Origin: Hujiaoplasma nucleasis
Lineage (GTDB): Bacteria > Bacillota_I > Bacilli_A > Izemoplasmatales > Hujiaoplasmataceae
Assembly: GCF_013745115.1 (NCBI RefSeq)
Contig: NZ_CP051151.1
Location: forward strand, 620,001-684,000
Length of the DNA: 64,000 bases
Direction: 5' to 3'
A program made the translations under genes and the position numbers. Of the stretch, positions 42,841-51,743 are shown one piece after another (the stretch's first letter is position 1; each line of letters opens with the position of its first letter). The notes under the pieces were generated by a model that worked only from the letters and a program-made list of their open reading frames with translations, was not told the DNA's origin and ran no database searches.

Positions 42841-44166
42841 ATGAAAACAATTATTATTGGTGGTGTTGCGGCTGGCATGTCGGCTGCTTCTAAACTAAGA
42901 AGACTCAATCCTAAGATGACCATCACAGTATATGAAATGGGTGAAGATTTATCCTATGGTGGCTGTGGTATGCCTTACTTTTTAGGTGATGTCATTAAAG
43001 ATGAAAACAAACTCCTTGCTAGAAACAAAGATGATTTTGAAAAACAAAACATTCAAGTCTATCTAAATCATGAAGTTACACATTTAGACTATAAACATCA
43101 AAGTATTGAAATTTTTGATAGAGAAAACAAGAAAACCATAAAAGACAAATTTGATTACTTAGTCATCGCTACAGGAACCAAAGCCAATAGAACCAATATT
43201 CCAGGTTCTAAGGAAGTAAACCCTTATGTATTAAACACCCTTGAAGACGCTCGCAAGATAAAAGCAAACATGAAAGATGTTAAAGAAGTTGCTATTATAG
43301 GTGGGGGTTATATAGGCTTAGAAATCGCAGAAAATTTTGCCCATTTAGGCATTAAAGTTCATATTATTGAAAGAGCCAAACAATTATTAATAGTCTATGA
43401 TACTTTTGTGGCTCAAAAAGCAAAAGAAATTCTTGAAAAAGAGAATATTCAAATATATTTAGATGAAGCTTTAGAATCTTATGAAAAAGATCATCAAAAA
43501 ACAATCATAAAAACCAATAATAGAACCCTATCTGTTGATATGGTCATTGAAGCTATTGGGGTTCGACCAAACACTGAATTTTTAAAAAACTCTGGAATTC
43601 AAATGTTAAAAAACGGTGCCATCATTACCAATGAATACCAAGAAACTTCTCTTAAAAATGTTTACTCAGCTGGTGATTGTTCTTCCTATCACCATCTACT
43701 CACTAAAGAAAAAGTCTTTGTTCCCTTAGGAACCCATGCCAATAAGACAGGAAAAATCATCGCAGAGAATATTGAAGGAAACCAAGTTAGATTCAAGGGG
43801 ATTATTGGTTCTAATATTCTAAAAATCGCAGATTATGCCTTTGCTAAAACCGGTCTTGGTTTCGATGAAGCAAAACGCCTAGGCTTAAATTATGATTTTG
43901 TCGATATCACAGCCAAAAACCAATCTGGTTACTATCCTGGAGCGGAACCTATCTTTGTTAGAATGGTCTATGACCCACAAACAAAAATCATCAAGGGTTG
44001 TCAGATGGTTGGTAAAAAAGGAGTGTCTGATAGAATCAATATCATGGCTTTAGCCATTACAAAAGAATTAACAGCCGATGAGTTCTCACAATTAGACCTT
44101 GCTTACGCTCCACCCTTCTCTCCAGTATGGGATCCATTACTGGTCGCAAGCAACCAAATTAAATAA
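42841..44166 (+). CDS. cdr: CoA-disulfide reductase / NADH oxidase family flavoenzyme
   Basis: 441 residues, AGAGGTGA site. FAD motif GGVAAGMSAASKLRR (7-21), single redox Cys42 in SYGGCGMPYF as in CoA-disulfide reductase and Nox, NAD(P)H motif GGGYIGLEIAENF, second FAD motif YSAGDC, and a C-terminal dimer domain. It reduces CoA disulfide or oxygen/peroxide using NAD(P)H. The exact substrate is open. Confidence 0.88.
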   Translation: MKTIIIGGVAAGMSAASKLRRLNPKMTITVYEMGEDLSYGGCGMPYFLGDVIKDENKLLARNKDDFEKQNIQVYLNHEVTHLDYKHQSIEIFDRENKKTIKDKFDYLVIATGTKANRTNIPGSKEVNPYVLNTLEDARKIKANMKDVKEVAIIGGGYIGLEIAENFAHLGIKVHIIERAKQLLIVYDTFVAQKAKEILEKENIQIYLDEALESYEKDHQKTIIKTNNRTLSVDMVIEAIGVRPNTEFLKNSGIQMLKNGAIITNEYQETSLKNVYSAGDCSSYHHLLTKEKVFVPLGTHANKTGKIIAENIEGNQVRFKGIIGSNILKIADYAFAKTGLGFDEAKRLGLNYDFVDITAKNQSGYYPGAEPIFVRMVYDPQTKIIKGCQMVGKKGVSDRINIMALAITKELTADEFSQLDLAYAPPFSPVWDPLLVASNQIK

Positions 44167-44212
44167 AAGAACAAATATGAATATATGTTCATAAAATACT
44201 TGACTTTATAGG

Positions 44213-44240
44213 TTGAATATATTTCATAAAGTGTTATAAT
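44213..44240 (+). promoter_or_regulatory. Promoter of the oxaloacetate decarboxylase operon
   Basis: TTGAAT (44213-44218) and TATAAT (44235-44240), 16-base spacer. Predicted start near 44247, about 95 bases upstream of oadA. Confidence 0.65.
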
Positions 44241-44249
44241 CATCATGGT

Positions 44250-44324
44250 ATTTAGTAACAATCTATTGATTACTTTAGGCATGATTTACCTGATTCATTC
44301 TTTGATTGTTTCAGGTTTTTTTTA
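44250..44324 (+). promoter_or_regulatory. Leader with intrinsic terminator and alternative pairing (oad attenuator)
   Basis: ACCTGA (44288-44293) pairs with TCAGGT (44311-44316), followed by eight T: a terminator within the leader, before the operon's first gene. AACAATC (44257-44263) can instead pair with GATTGTT (44304-44310), next to the terminator arm. So the leader can switch between two structures. It does not resemble a T-box or any riboswitch I can name. Confidence 0.6.
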
Positions 44325-44341
44325 TAAAGAAAGGAACTATT

Positions 44342-45709
44342 ATGAGTGTAAAATTTGTTGAAACTGCTCTAAGGGATGGCCATCAATCTTTAATGGCAAC
44401 ACGCCTAACAACTGATGAAATATTGGCAGTATTACCGGAACTTGATAAGGCTGGATATTATGCCTTAGAAGTCTGGGGTGGTGCCACCTTTGATGCCTCT
44501 TTAAGATTCTTAAATGAAGACCCTTGGGAAAGATTAAGAAAAATGCGGAAAGTCGCTAAAAAAACCAAATTACAGATGTTATTTAGAGGACAGAATATCT
44601 TAGGATACAAACACTATCCAGATGATATCGTCGAAAAATTTGTTGAAAAATCTCTTGAGAACGGCATAGATATTATAAGAATATTTGATGCCTTAAATGA
44701 TTTAAGAAATTTAGAAACCTCAGCCAAAGCTGTAAAAAAATATAATGGGCATCTACAAATTGCCTTATCTTACACAACCAGCCCTGTCCATTCAATTAAC
44801 TATTATGTAGACTTAGCAAAAAAAGCAGAAAACATGGGTGCTGATTCATTATGTATAAAAGATATGTCAGGTATTTTAATGCCTGATACAGCCTTTGATT
44901 TAATCAAAGCTTTAAAAAATAATATAAAAATTCCAATTAATTTTCATACACATGCTACTTCTGGCTTGGCTCCTGTCACCTATGCTAAGGCTATTGAAGC
45001 TGGTGTAGATATCATTGATACTGCTTTATCTCCATTATCTGGTGGTACTTCACAAGTAGCCACTGAAGCTATAGCCACTTTATTAGGTCAAGATAACACT
45101 CTAGATTTTAATCATTTAGAAGCAGCTAAAGATATCTTAACTAAAATTAAAGATAAGTATTTAGAAAATGGTATTTTAAATCCTAAGGCCTTAACTCCAA
45201 ACCCAAAAATATTGCATAGTCAAATTCCTGGAGGTATGATTTCTAATTTATTAAGTCAACTCAAAGACCAAAAAGCCTTAGACAAATATGAAGAAGTCTT
45301 AAATGAAGTCCCTAAGGTTAGAAAAGACTTAGGTTATCCTCCACTAGTGACACCCCTATCTCAAATGGTGGGCACTCAAGCCATTATGAATATTCTAAGT
45401 GGCCAAAGATATAAACTAGTTCCAGGAGAAATCAAAGCCTATTTGCGTGGTGAATATGGCCAGGCACCAGGAGATATTGATCCAAACTTTAGAAAAAGCA
45501 TTATCGGTGATGACCCAGTTTTAAGTCATAGACCTGCAGATAACCTTGAGCCTCAGTTTGAAAACATAAAAGAAAAATATAAGGATATCGTAAAAAGTGA
45601 TGAAGATGTCTTAAGTATTGCTTTATTTGAATCAGTGGCACTTAAGTTTTTTAAATCTCAAGAAAATGAAACCATTGAGTTTACCTTACATACAGGAGGA
45701 GCCTTATGA
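44342..45709 (+). CDS. oadA: Oxaloacetate decarboxylase alpha subunit (carboxyltransferase)
   Basis: 455 residues from the ATG at 44342 (AAAGGAA site). Signature FVETALRDGHQSLMATR, metal-binding HTHATSG, CIKDMSGIL and the PYC/OADA domain to the end (GQAPGDIDPNF). The biotin domain usually fused at the C-terminus is absent and is encoded separately two genes later. Transfers CO2 from oxaloacetate to biotin. Part of a membrane complex that pumps Na+. Confidence 0.93.
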   Translation: MSVKFVETALRDGHQSLMATRLTTDEILAVLPELDKAGYYALEVWGGATFDASLRFLNEDPWERLRKMRKVAKKTKLQMLFRGQNILGYKHYPDDIVEKFVEKSLENGIDIIRIFDALNDLRNLETSAKAVKKYNGHLQIALSYTTSPVHSINYYVDLAKKAENMGADSLCIKDMSGILMPDTAFDLIKALKNNIKIPINFHTHATSGLAPVTYAKAIEAGVDIIDTALSPLSGGTSQVATEAIATLLGQDNTLDFNHLEAAKDILTKIKDKYLENGILNPKALTPNPKILHSQIPGGMISNLLSQLKDQKALDKYEEVLNEVPKVRKDLGYPPLVTPLSQMVGTQAIMNILSGQRYKLVPGEIKAYLRGEYGQAPGDIDPNFRKSIIGDDPVLSHRPADNLEPQFENIKEKYKDIVKSDEDVLSIALFESVALKFFKSQENETIEFTLHTGGAL

Positions 45710-45984
45710 CACTAGCATTCACATTTTTTGATGGCTTACTTTTATCCTTATTAAGCATCTTATTTGTAATACTTATTATTTCTTTGATTGTCCTAGCCAT
45801 TACACCCTTAAAAAAATTAAGTCCACAAAAACATCAACCCATGACCACAAGTAAAGCGCCAATCAAAAATCAAGACATATTAGATGAAGATATGATGGTG
45901 GCTGCCTTAGTCGCATCCATCGATTATCTAGAATCCACAAAAAAAGAACCATATTTAAAATCAATTAGGGAGATCAAATCATGA
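45706..45984 (+). CDS. oadG: Oxaloacetate decarboxylase gamma subunit
   Basis: 92 residues. One N-terminal membrane helix (about 8-33) and a charged cytoplasmic tail, as in OadG. Anchors the alpha subunit to the membrane. Start and stop overlap the neighbouring genes by 4 bases each. Confidence 0.8.
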   Translation: MTLAFTFFDGLLLSLLSILFVILIISLIVLAITPLKKLSPQKHQPMTTSKAPIKNQDILDEDMMVAALVASIDYLESTKKEPYLKSIREIKS

Positions 45985-46313
45985 AAATATACAAAGTAAA
46001 AGTAAATGGAAAAATCTATGAAGTTGAATTAGAATCTATCGAAGAAAACACTCAAGAAATTCAAAGTCCAAAACAAGAGACTAAGCCTTCAAGGAACCAA
46101 GGTCACGCAATCAAATCACCTATGCAAGGCACCATCCAAAGTATCTTAGTTAAGGTCGGTCAAAAGGTAAAAGCAGGTGATTCAATTTTAATCTTAGAAG
46201 CTATGAAATTAGAAAACGATATTACTGCTGATCAAGACTATGTCATTGAAGAAATACTTGTTAAAGTTGGTGACACAGTCGAAAACAACCAAGCCTTAGT
46301 CAAGGTAAGTTAA
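45981..46313 (+). CDS. Biotin carboxyl carrier protein
   Basis: 110 residues. C-terminal biotinyl domain with EAMKLEND, biotin on Lys76, preceded by a flexible linker. Shuttles CO2 between OadA and OadB. In many organisms this is the C-terminal domain of OadA. Confidence 0.93.
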   Translation: MKIYKVKVNGKIYEVELESIEENTQEIQSPKQETKPSRNQGHAIKSPMQGTIQSILVKVGQKVKAGDSILILEAMKLENDITADQDYVIEEILVKVGDTVENNQALVKVS

Positions 46314-46314
46314 G

Positions 46315-47478
46315 ATGAGTGATTTATTAAGTAAACTCTACGAATCTTCCGGACTTTACGCTTTCTTTAGTGAAGACGGTTGGAAGTATGTCATCATGAT
46401 CATCATCGCATTGACCTTATTATTTCTGGCCATTTTTAAGAAATTTGAACCTTATTTACTTCTACCCATTGGTTTTGCCATGTTACTAGTAAATATACCT
46501 GGAACCAACTTATTTATAAAAGAAACCATTATTGAAAACGGTGAAGAAATCAATCAATACTCAGGTATGTTTGGCTATATTTACTATGGAGTATCCTATG
46601 GTATTTATCCTTCATTAATTTTCCTTGGCATCGGCGCAACCACTGATTTTGGTCCCTTACTTGCAAGACCAAAATCAATGTTACTAGGTGCCGCTGCTCA
46701 AATTGGAATCTTTGTGACTTTCTTAGGTGCTTTATTACTAAACTTTACCGGCGCTGAAGCGGCAGCTATAGGCATTATAGGTGGAGCTGATGGCCCAACA
46801 GCTATTTTACTATCAAGTGAATTAGCCCCTCATTTATTGGCGGCTATTTCTATTGCTGCTTATTCTTATATGGCTTTGGTCCCTATAATCCAACCACCAT
46901 TAATTAAATTATTTACAAGCAAAAAAGAACGTCAAATTGAAATGACACAATTAAGAGAAGTATCAAAAAAAGAAAGAATTATCTTTCCAATCATTGTAGC
47001 TTTAATCACCATTATCTTAATACCTTCTTCAGCACCCTTAATCGGTATGTTGATGTTAGGAAATCTAATTAAAGAATCAGGGGTTGTTCCTAACTTAGTT
47101 CATGCCAGTGGAAAAACCATACTATACTCAGTCACTATCTTATTGGGTTTAAGTATTGGAGCAACTACCAAAGCGACTAACTTCTTACAAACCCAAACCC
47201 TAATGATTATTGGTTTAGGTTTATTCGCCTTTATCGTGGCAACCATCTTTGGGATCTTAGGTGGAAAATTCATGAATCTCGTCAGCAAAGAGAAAATCAA
47301 TCCTATTATTGGAGCTGCGGGTGTTTCAGCTGTTCCTATGGCTGCTAGAGTCGCTATGAAAGAAGGAAAAATCGCCAACCCTAACAATTATCTATTAATG
47401 CATGCTATGGGACCTAATGTTGCTGGTGTCATTGGTTCTGCTATTGCTGCGGGCTTATTGTTGTCATTCTTTGGATAA
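46315..47478 (+). CDS. oadB: Oxaloacetate decarboxylase beta subunit, Na+ pump
   Basis: 387 residues, about nine to eleven membrane helices. Motifs: IGATTDFGPLLARPKSMLLG, GIIGGADGPTAI (Asp in the Na+ path) and AMGPNVAGVIGSAIAAG. Decarboxylates carboxybiotin and exports Na+. Supplies a sodium gradient for transport. Follows the carrier gene by one base. Confidence 0.93.
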   Translation: MSDLLSKLYESSGLYAFFSEDGWKYVIMIIIALTLLFLAIFKKFEPYLLLPIGFAMLLVNIPGTNLFIKETIIENGEEINQYSGMFGYIYYGVSYGIYPSLIFLGIGATTDFGPLLARPKSMLLGAAAQIGIFVTFLGALLLNFTGAEAAAIGIIGGADGPTAILLSSELAPHLLAAISIAAYSYMALVPIIQPPLIKLFTSKKERQIEMTQLREVSKKERIIFPIIVALITIILIPSSAPLIGMLMLGNLIKESGVVPNLVHASGKTILYSVTILLGLSIGATTKATNFLQTQTLMIIGLGLFAFIVATIFGILGGKFMNLVSKEKINPIIGAAGVSAVPMAARVAMKEGKIANPNNYLLMHAMGPNVAGVIGSAIAAGLLLSFFG

Positions 47479-47481
47479 AGT

Positions 47482-48198
47482 ATGAAAACTTATTTTTTAG
47501 ATTCTGTTAACTCTACTAACACATATTTAAAAGACCATTATCAAGACTACCAACACTTTGATTGCATCTTAACTCACCATCAAACCCAAGGCAAGGGTAG
47601 GTTGGTAAATACTTGGTTTTCAACAGATAAAGACTTAACATTTTCTATCTTGATTAAAGACAAATTATCAGCTAAAGCCATTCAACTTATGCCTTTATAT
47701 ACAGCATATATCTTGAATAAAGTTATAAGTCTCTATACAGAAGAATCTTTTATCAAGTGGCCTAATGATATATTAATTCAAGGAAAAAAAGTGTCTGGAA
47801 TCTTGGTAGAATCACTATATCAAGACTCATTAAAAGCTTTAATTATCGGTATAGGGATTAATGTCAATAATAATGATTTTCCTAACCATATTAAGAATCA
47901 AGCCATCTCATTAAGTCAGATCAGTCAAGTAGATATTAAACAAGACAGCCTATTATTGAAAATTCAAAATCAATTTGAAAAAGATTATGAAATCTACAAG
48001 AATGATCCTACTTTTATCATTAAAGACCTCAACCAAAAATTGGCCTATAAGAACCAATGGATCACTTACACAGAAAATCAAAAAAACCATCAAGCCATAT
48101 GTAAAGAAATTAATGAGGATGGACACTTGATGGTAGAGACCAACCACAAAAAGAAAATATTAATATCAAGTGTTATTCATCATCTTAGAAAAAATTAA
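47482..48198 (+). CDS. birA: Biotin protein ligase
   Basis: 238 residues. Catalytic core: THHQTQGKGRLVNTWFS (GRG-type biotin-AMP loop), KWPNDILIQGKKVSGILVE, GIGINVN. No N-terminal DNA-binding domain, so it is a ligase only. Attaches biotin to Lys76 of the carrier. Its place at the end of the oad operon links supply of the cofactor to its user. Confidence 0.92.
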   Translation: MKTYFLDSVNSTNTYLKDHYQDYQHFDCILTHHQTQGKGRLVNTWFSTDKDLTFSILIKDKLSAKAIQLMPLYTAYILNKVISLYTEESFIKWPNDILIQGKKVSGILVESLYQDSLKALIIGIGINVNNNDFPNHIKNQAISLSQISQVDIKQDSLLLKIQNQFEKDYEIYKNDPTFIIKDLNQKLAYKNQWITYTENQKNHQAICKEINEDGHLMVETNHKKKILISSVIHHLRKN

Positions 48199-48203
48199 TC
48201 AAA

Positions 48204-48232
48204 AAGAAATCTCAATGATTTCTTTTTTTCTT
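48204..48232 (+). terminator. Terminator of the oad-birA operon
   Basis: AAGAAATC pairs with GATTTCTT, followed by a T run, right after the birA stop. Confidence 0.8.
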
Positions 48233-48303
48233 TCCCAAAGATGATTACCATATTAAGATAATTTATGTTAAAATAAGTTATATGATAAGAAAGGACTGAT
48301 ATC

Positions 48304-48714
48304 ATGTATCAAGTAATAAAGACCACTTTCGCAACGGATCGACTTGAAATAAAGAATAACCATATTCAAGGTAAAAACTTTAAATTACAACCTAAAATTT
48401 CTAGAAAAACTGGCAAGGTAAGAGACAACGTATATTTTACTGCCTTGATATTAGAAGTAACTTCAACGACAGAACAACCCTTCCCAATTGATATGTTTAT
48501 TGACTTTAGAGGTATTTTTGAATTTAAAGCTGGTGATGATGAAAACGAAATATTAAATTTCTTAAAGAATGAAGCTGTTCAAATGATGTTTCCTTATTTA
48601 AGAACCACCATGACCAACCTAACCACAACTGCCATGTTGCCACCAATCATCTTACCTATCATTGACGTTGCTAAATTATTCCCAGACAATCGTGAAACAG
48701 CTTATGTAAACTAA
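48304..48714 (+). CDS. SecB-like export chaperone
   Basis: 136 residues. The second half follows the SecB pattern: VYFTALILEVTSTTEQPFPI, FRGIFEFKAGDDENEI, then NEAVQMMFPYLRTTMTNLTT and PPIILPIIDVAKLF. SecB keeps secreted proteins unfolded for SecA. SecB proteins are mainly proteobacterial; SecB-like proteins in Gram-positives are sometimes tied to toxin-antitoxin systems, but no such neighbour is seen here. With several giant secreted proteins in the window, an export role is plausible. Single gene with its own terminator. Confidence 0.7.
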   Translation: MYQVIKTTFATDRLEIKNNHIQGKNFKLQPKISRKTGKVRDNVYFTALILEVTSTTEQPFPIDMFIDFRGIFEFKAGDDENEILNFLKNEAVQMMFPYLRTTMTNLTTTAMLPPIILPIIDVAKLFPDNRETAYVN

Positions 48715-48741
48715 AACGAGGCCTAAAAGCCTCGTTTTTTT
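48714..48741. terminator. Bidirectional terminator between SecB-like gene and zur
   Basis: AACGAGGC pairs with GCCTCGTT, followed by a T run; A-rich on the other strand too. Serves both convergent genes. Confidence 0.88.
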
Positions 48742-49175
48742 TATATTTTTAGTGTTTTTTGACATTTCTTACAATAACCATAAAATTCTATTTTATGTCC
48801 AGTGATTTGAAAACCTGATTCTTCTTGAATTTGTTTTTCATAGTCATGTAAAGGACAATGATATATAGTTTCTATTTTATTACAGTTTTTACAAATTAAA
48901 AAATGATGATGATCTTCACGATTGAATTCATATAAAGATTGTTTTTCATGTTCTATTTCAATCTTATTAATAATATTGTTTTCAGTTAATTTATCTAAGG
49001 TTCTATAGACTGTTGATAAATTAACTTTGACTTTATCATTTATTAAAATTTCATAAATATCTTGTGCCGATAACAACTTCTTTGATTTTTGCAGGATATC
49101 AATGATATTAACGCGGTATTTGGTTTTCTTTAAACCTGAATCTATCAGAGTTTTCACTATCTTCCTTTTTTCCAT
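48741..49175 (-). CDS. zur: Fur-family zinc regulator (Zur-like)
   Basis: 144 residues. Winged helix (about 15-85, LSAQDIYEILI ... NLSTVYRTLDKL), metal site HHHFLICKNC and a structural Zn pair CKNC / CKKC. Fourth gene of the znu operon, one base after znuB, which points to zinc as the effector. Likely binds the palindrome at 51695-51709. Confidence 0.82.
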   Translation of the reverse strand: MEKRKIVKTLIDSGLKKTKYRVNIIDILQKSKKLLSAQDIYEILINDKVKVNLSTVYRTLDKLTENNIINKIEIEHEKQSLYEFNREDHHHFLICKNCNKIETIYHCPLHDYEKQIQEESGFQITGHKIEFYGYCKKCQKTLKI

Positions 49176-49176
49176 C

Positions 49177-50007
49177 TTAATCTTCCTTAATCTCTAACTT
49201 ATGTTTATGTCTTCGACTATATAACCAAGTTAATATATATAATATGACAGCCGCAAAAACAATTACAGCACCTGTAGAAATATCAGTATAATAAGAAACA
49301 ATCAAACCAGAAAAAATAAATATAAAAGAAAATATCATAGAATAAACCATTCTTAAATGAAGTTTGCCAGTTAAATAACTTGAAGCTGATGCTGGAACAG
49401 ATAACAAAGCAATAACTAAAATAATACCAACTACCCTGATTAAGACAACCACAGTTAAAGCTAAGAGAATTAATAAAACATTTTCTAATAATATGGTTTT
49501 CTTTCTCATAATTCTAGTGAATTGTTGATCAAATAAATGCGCCTTCCATTCTTGATAAAAAACAAATATTACAGCTAATATGATTATGGCTAGAACCATC
49601 ATTAAGACTAAATCAAACCTTGTGACTGATAAAATATTACCAAATAAATAAGAAGAAACAATTGGAGGATAGCCTGGAGTTAAAGAAATAAATAAAATAC
49701 CTAAGGCCATCCCTAAGGACCAAAACATGGCAATAATAATATCTTTGGCCCCTGTTGATCTATTTTTTATGACACCAATACCTAAGGCAGCCATAATGGA
49801 AAACATAAAAGCACCAATGATTGGCTCAAATCCTAATAAGAATCCTAAACCAACTCCACCATATGAAGTGTGGGCAATCCCACCAGTCATCATCACTAAC
49901 TTCTTTTCAACAATAATAACCCCTACAATCCCACCAACAATAGCGGTAATAAAAGCAGCTAAGACAGCGTTTTGTAAAAATTCATATTCAAATATTGCCT
50001 TAAACAT
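49177..50007 (-). CDS. znuB: Zinc ABC transporter permease
   Basis: 276 residues from the ATG at 50007 (AGAGGTG site; the longer frame has none). ABC-3 family with about eight helices, including MTGGIAHTSYGGVGLGFLLG and ALLSVPASASSYLTG. Imports Zn2+ (or Mn2+) with ZnuA and ZnuC. Overlaps the ATPase gene by 8 bases. Confidence 0.88.
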   Translation of the reverse strand: MFKAIFEYEFLQNAVLAAFITAIVGGIVGVIIVEKKLVMMTGGIAHTSYGGVGLGFLLGFEPIIGAFMFSIMAALGIGVIKNRSTGAKDIIIAMFWSLGMALGILFISLTPGYPPIVSSYLFGNILSVTRFDLVLMMVLAIIILAVIFVFYQEWKAHLFDQQFTRIMRKKTILLENVLLILLALTVVVLIRVVGIILVIALLSVPASASSYLTGKLHLRMVYSMIFSFIFIFSGLIVSYYTDISTGAVIVFAAVILYILTWLYSRRHKHKLEIKED

Positions 50008-50749
50008 TTTTAACACCTCTTTGATGAATACTTCTTTTGATTTGCTTGTGGACAGGTCTAATATAAGCATACTGATAGACCTCATTAGGATCTCCCTCAG
50101 CAATTATGTTCTTATCAAGATAAATTAATTTCTTAACATTTTTACTAATCATTTGAACATGATGGGTAATCAGTACAATGGTAATATCTTCAGATAACTT
50201 TTTGATTAAATTAAAAATTTGTCTTTGACTCATGACATCCACCATGGCTGTGGGTTCATCAAGCAATAAAATATCTGGTTTCATAGTCAAAGCCCTAGCT
50301 ATGATCATTTTTTGGAACTCACCACCAGATAATTCACTGATTTGCCTATCTTTTTGTTCTTTTAAACCAACGATATCTAAAACTTCGGCCACTGCCCTTT
50401 TATCTTCTTCAGAATATTTGAAAAAGGCTTTAACAGCTTTTTCCATTCTACCCATCAAAACAACTTCTTCGACAGTGATCGGAAACATTGGATTAATATC
50501 GGAAATTTGCGGTACATAACCCATTTTTATATGACTTTTTCTTAAAGTAGTTCCACAATATGAAATTTCACCAGAATTAGGTTTTATTAAACCTAAAATC
50601 GATTTCATCATAGTAGATTTTCCACCACCATTAGGCCCAATAATACCAATATAATCTCCATCATTAATGGTCAGATTTAATTTTTTTAAAGCATGGATAT
50701 TTCCATAATTAACTGAAACATCATTTAATACTATTTTTAAGGGTTTCAT
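50000..50749 (-). CDS. znuC: Zinc ABC transporter ATP-binding protein
   Basis: 249 residues. Walker A GPNGGGKST, signature LSGGEFQKMIIARAL, Walker B ILLLDEPTAMVD and H-loop ITHHVQM are present. Overlaps the znuA gene by 4 bases. Metal-type ABC ATPase of the ZnuC/MntB group. Confidence 0.9.
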   Translation of the reverse strand: MKPLKIVLNDVSVNYGNIHALKKLNLTINDGDYIGIIGPNGGGKSTMMKSILGLIKPNSGEISYCGTTLRKSHIKMGYVPQISDINPMFPITVEEVVLMGRMEKAVKAFFKYSEEDKRAVAEVLDIVGLKEQKDRQISELSGGEFQKMIIARALTMKPDILLLDEPTAMVDVMSQRQIFNLIKKLSEDITIVLITHHVQMISKNVKKLIYLDKNIIAEGDPNEVYQYAYIRPVHKQIKRSIHQRGVKNV

Positions 50750-51639
50750 TCTAACTCCTCTGCTATTTTCTCAGCCATATCTCTTAAAGATGCAATATAA
50801 TCATAAGATAAAGGATATAATACAATAGACTCTCCATCAATATCTATCGCAAAGGTTTGTACTTGTTCACTATCAACTTCAGCTTGATGGAAAATGTATT
50901 GAATCTCATGAGTTTTAGCATAGTCAATCAATTCTCGTAAATGGCTTATAGAAGGCTCTTTCCCATCTTCTTCTAAGGCCAACATATTTAATCCATAATC
51001 ATCCGCAAAATAACCAAATGAAGGATGATAGACAATGAATGTATTACTTGTTTTTTGAGAGAAAATATTTTGAATTTCTAAATCTAAATTTTCTAATTCA
51101 AGGATGAAATCTTGAGCATTATCTTGATAAATAGATGCGTGATTAGGATCTAATAAAGCAAGTTCATCTGCAATGGCCTGAACCATAACAATAACTCTTT
51201 TAATTGATAACCAAATATGTGGGTCCCTCCCTACATGAGAATGATCATCTTCATCTGCTTCATCTTCTTCATCATGATGTTCTTCATCAGCAAAATACCT
51301 ATCTTCATAAGCTGCAGATACCACTTCTTCTAAATGAACAACTTTAACATCTTTTAGTTCCGGCAAAATATTAGCACTTTCTGCTTGTACACCCATGGTA
51401 AAATAGACACTAACTTCATTCATCTCAACAATTTGCCTAGCCCCTGGTTGATACATTTCAGGACTTGATCCTGGTGGAATAATGGTTGTGACTTGTACTA
51501 AATCTCCACCAACTTCTTCCACAAAAGCTCTTTGGGGTTCAATGGTCACAGCCACTTTTAAACCACTACCTTCAGTTTCAGAACACCCATATAGCAATAC
51601 CAATAATAGTAATGACATCATTAATAATATTTTTTTCAT
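50746..51639 (-). CDS. znuA: Zinc-binding lipoprotein ZnuA
   Basis: 297 residues from the ATG at 51639 (GAGGT site). Lipobox LLLVLLYGC. Cluster A-1 features: GSSPEMYQPGARQ, a His/Asp/Glu-rich loop (HHDEEDEADEDDHSH, about 121-136) typical of zinc-specific proteins, DPHIWLS and YHPSFGYFADDYGL. Binds Zn2+ outside the cell. First gene of the operon. Confidence 0.9.
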   Translation of the reverse strand: MKKILLMMSLLLLVLLYGCSETEGSGLKVAVTIEPQRAFVEEVGGDLVQVTTIIPPGSSPEMYQPGARQIVEMNEVSVYFTMGVQAESANILPELKDVKVVHLEEVVSAAYEDRYFADEEHHDEEDEADEDDHSHVGRDPHIWLSIKRVIVMVQAIADELALLDPNHASIYQDNAQDFILELENLDLEIQNIFSQKTSNTFIVYHPSFGYFADDYGLNMLALEEDGKEPSISHLRELIDYAKTHEIQYIFHQAEVDSEQVQTFAIDIDGESIVLYPLSYDYIASLRDMAEKIAEELE

Positions 51640-51671
51640 TTTTATACCTCGCATAGTAATATTTACAATTA

Positions 51672-51709
51672 ATTATAACAAATTTAAATGCAAATGCAAA
51701 CCATTTGCA
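51672..51709 (-). promoter_or_regulatory. Promoter and probable Zur operator of the znu operon
   Basis: -10 TATAAT at 51672-51677 (minus strand). The -35 region (51694-51700) overlaps the inverted repeat TGCAAACCATTTGCA at 51695-51709, with a further TGCAAA half-site at 51689-51694. Binding here would block RNA polymerase. Operator assignment to Zur is by context. Confidence 0.6.
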
Positions 51710-51743
51710 ATTAAATTATAAAAAAATAAGATCAAAATTGATC

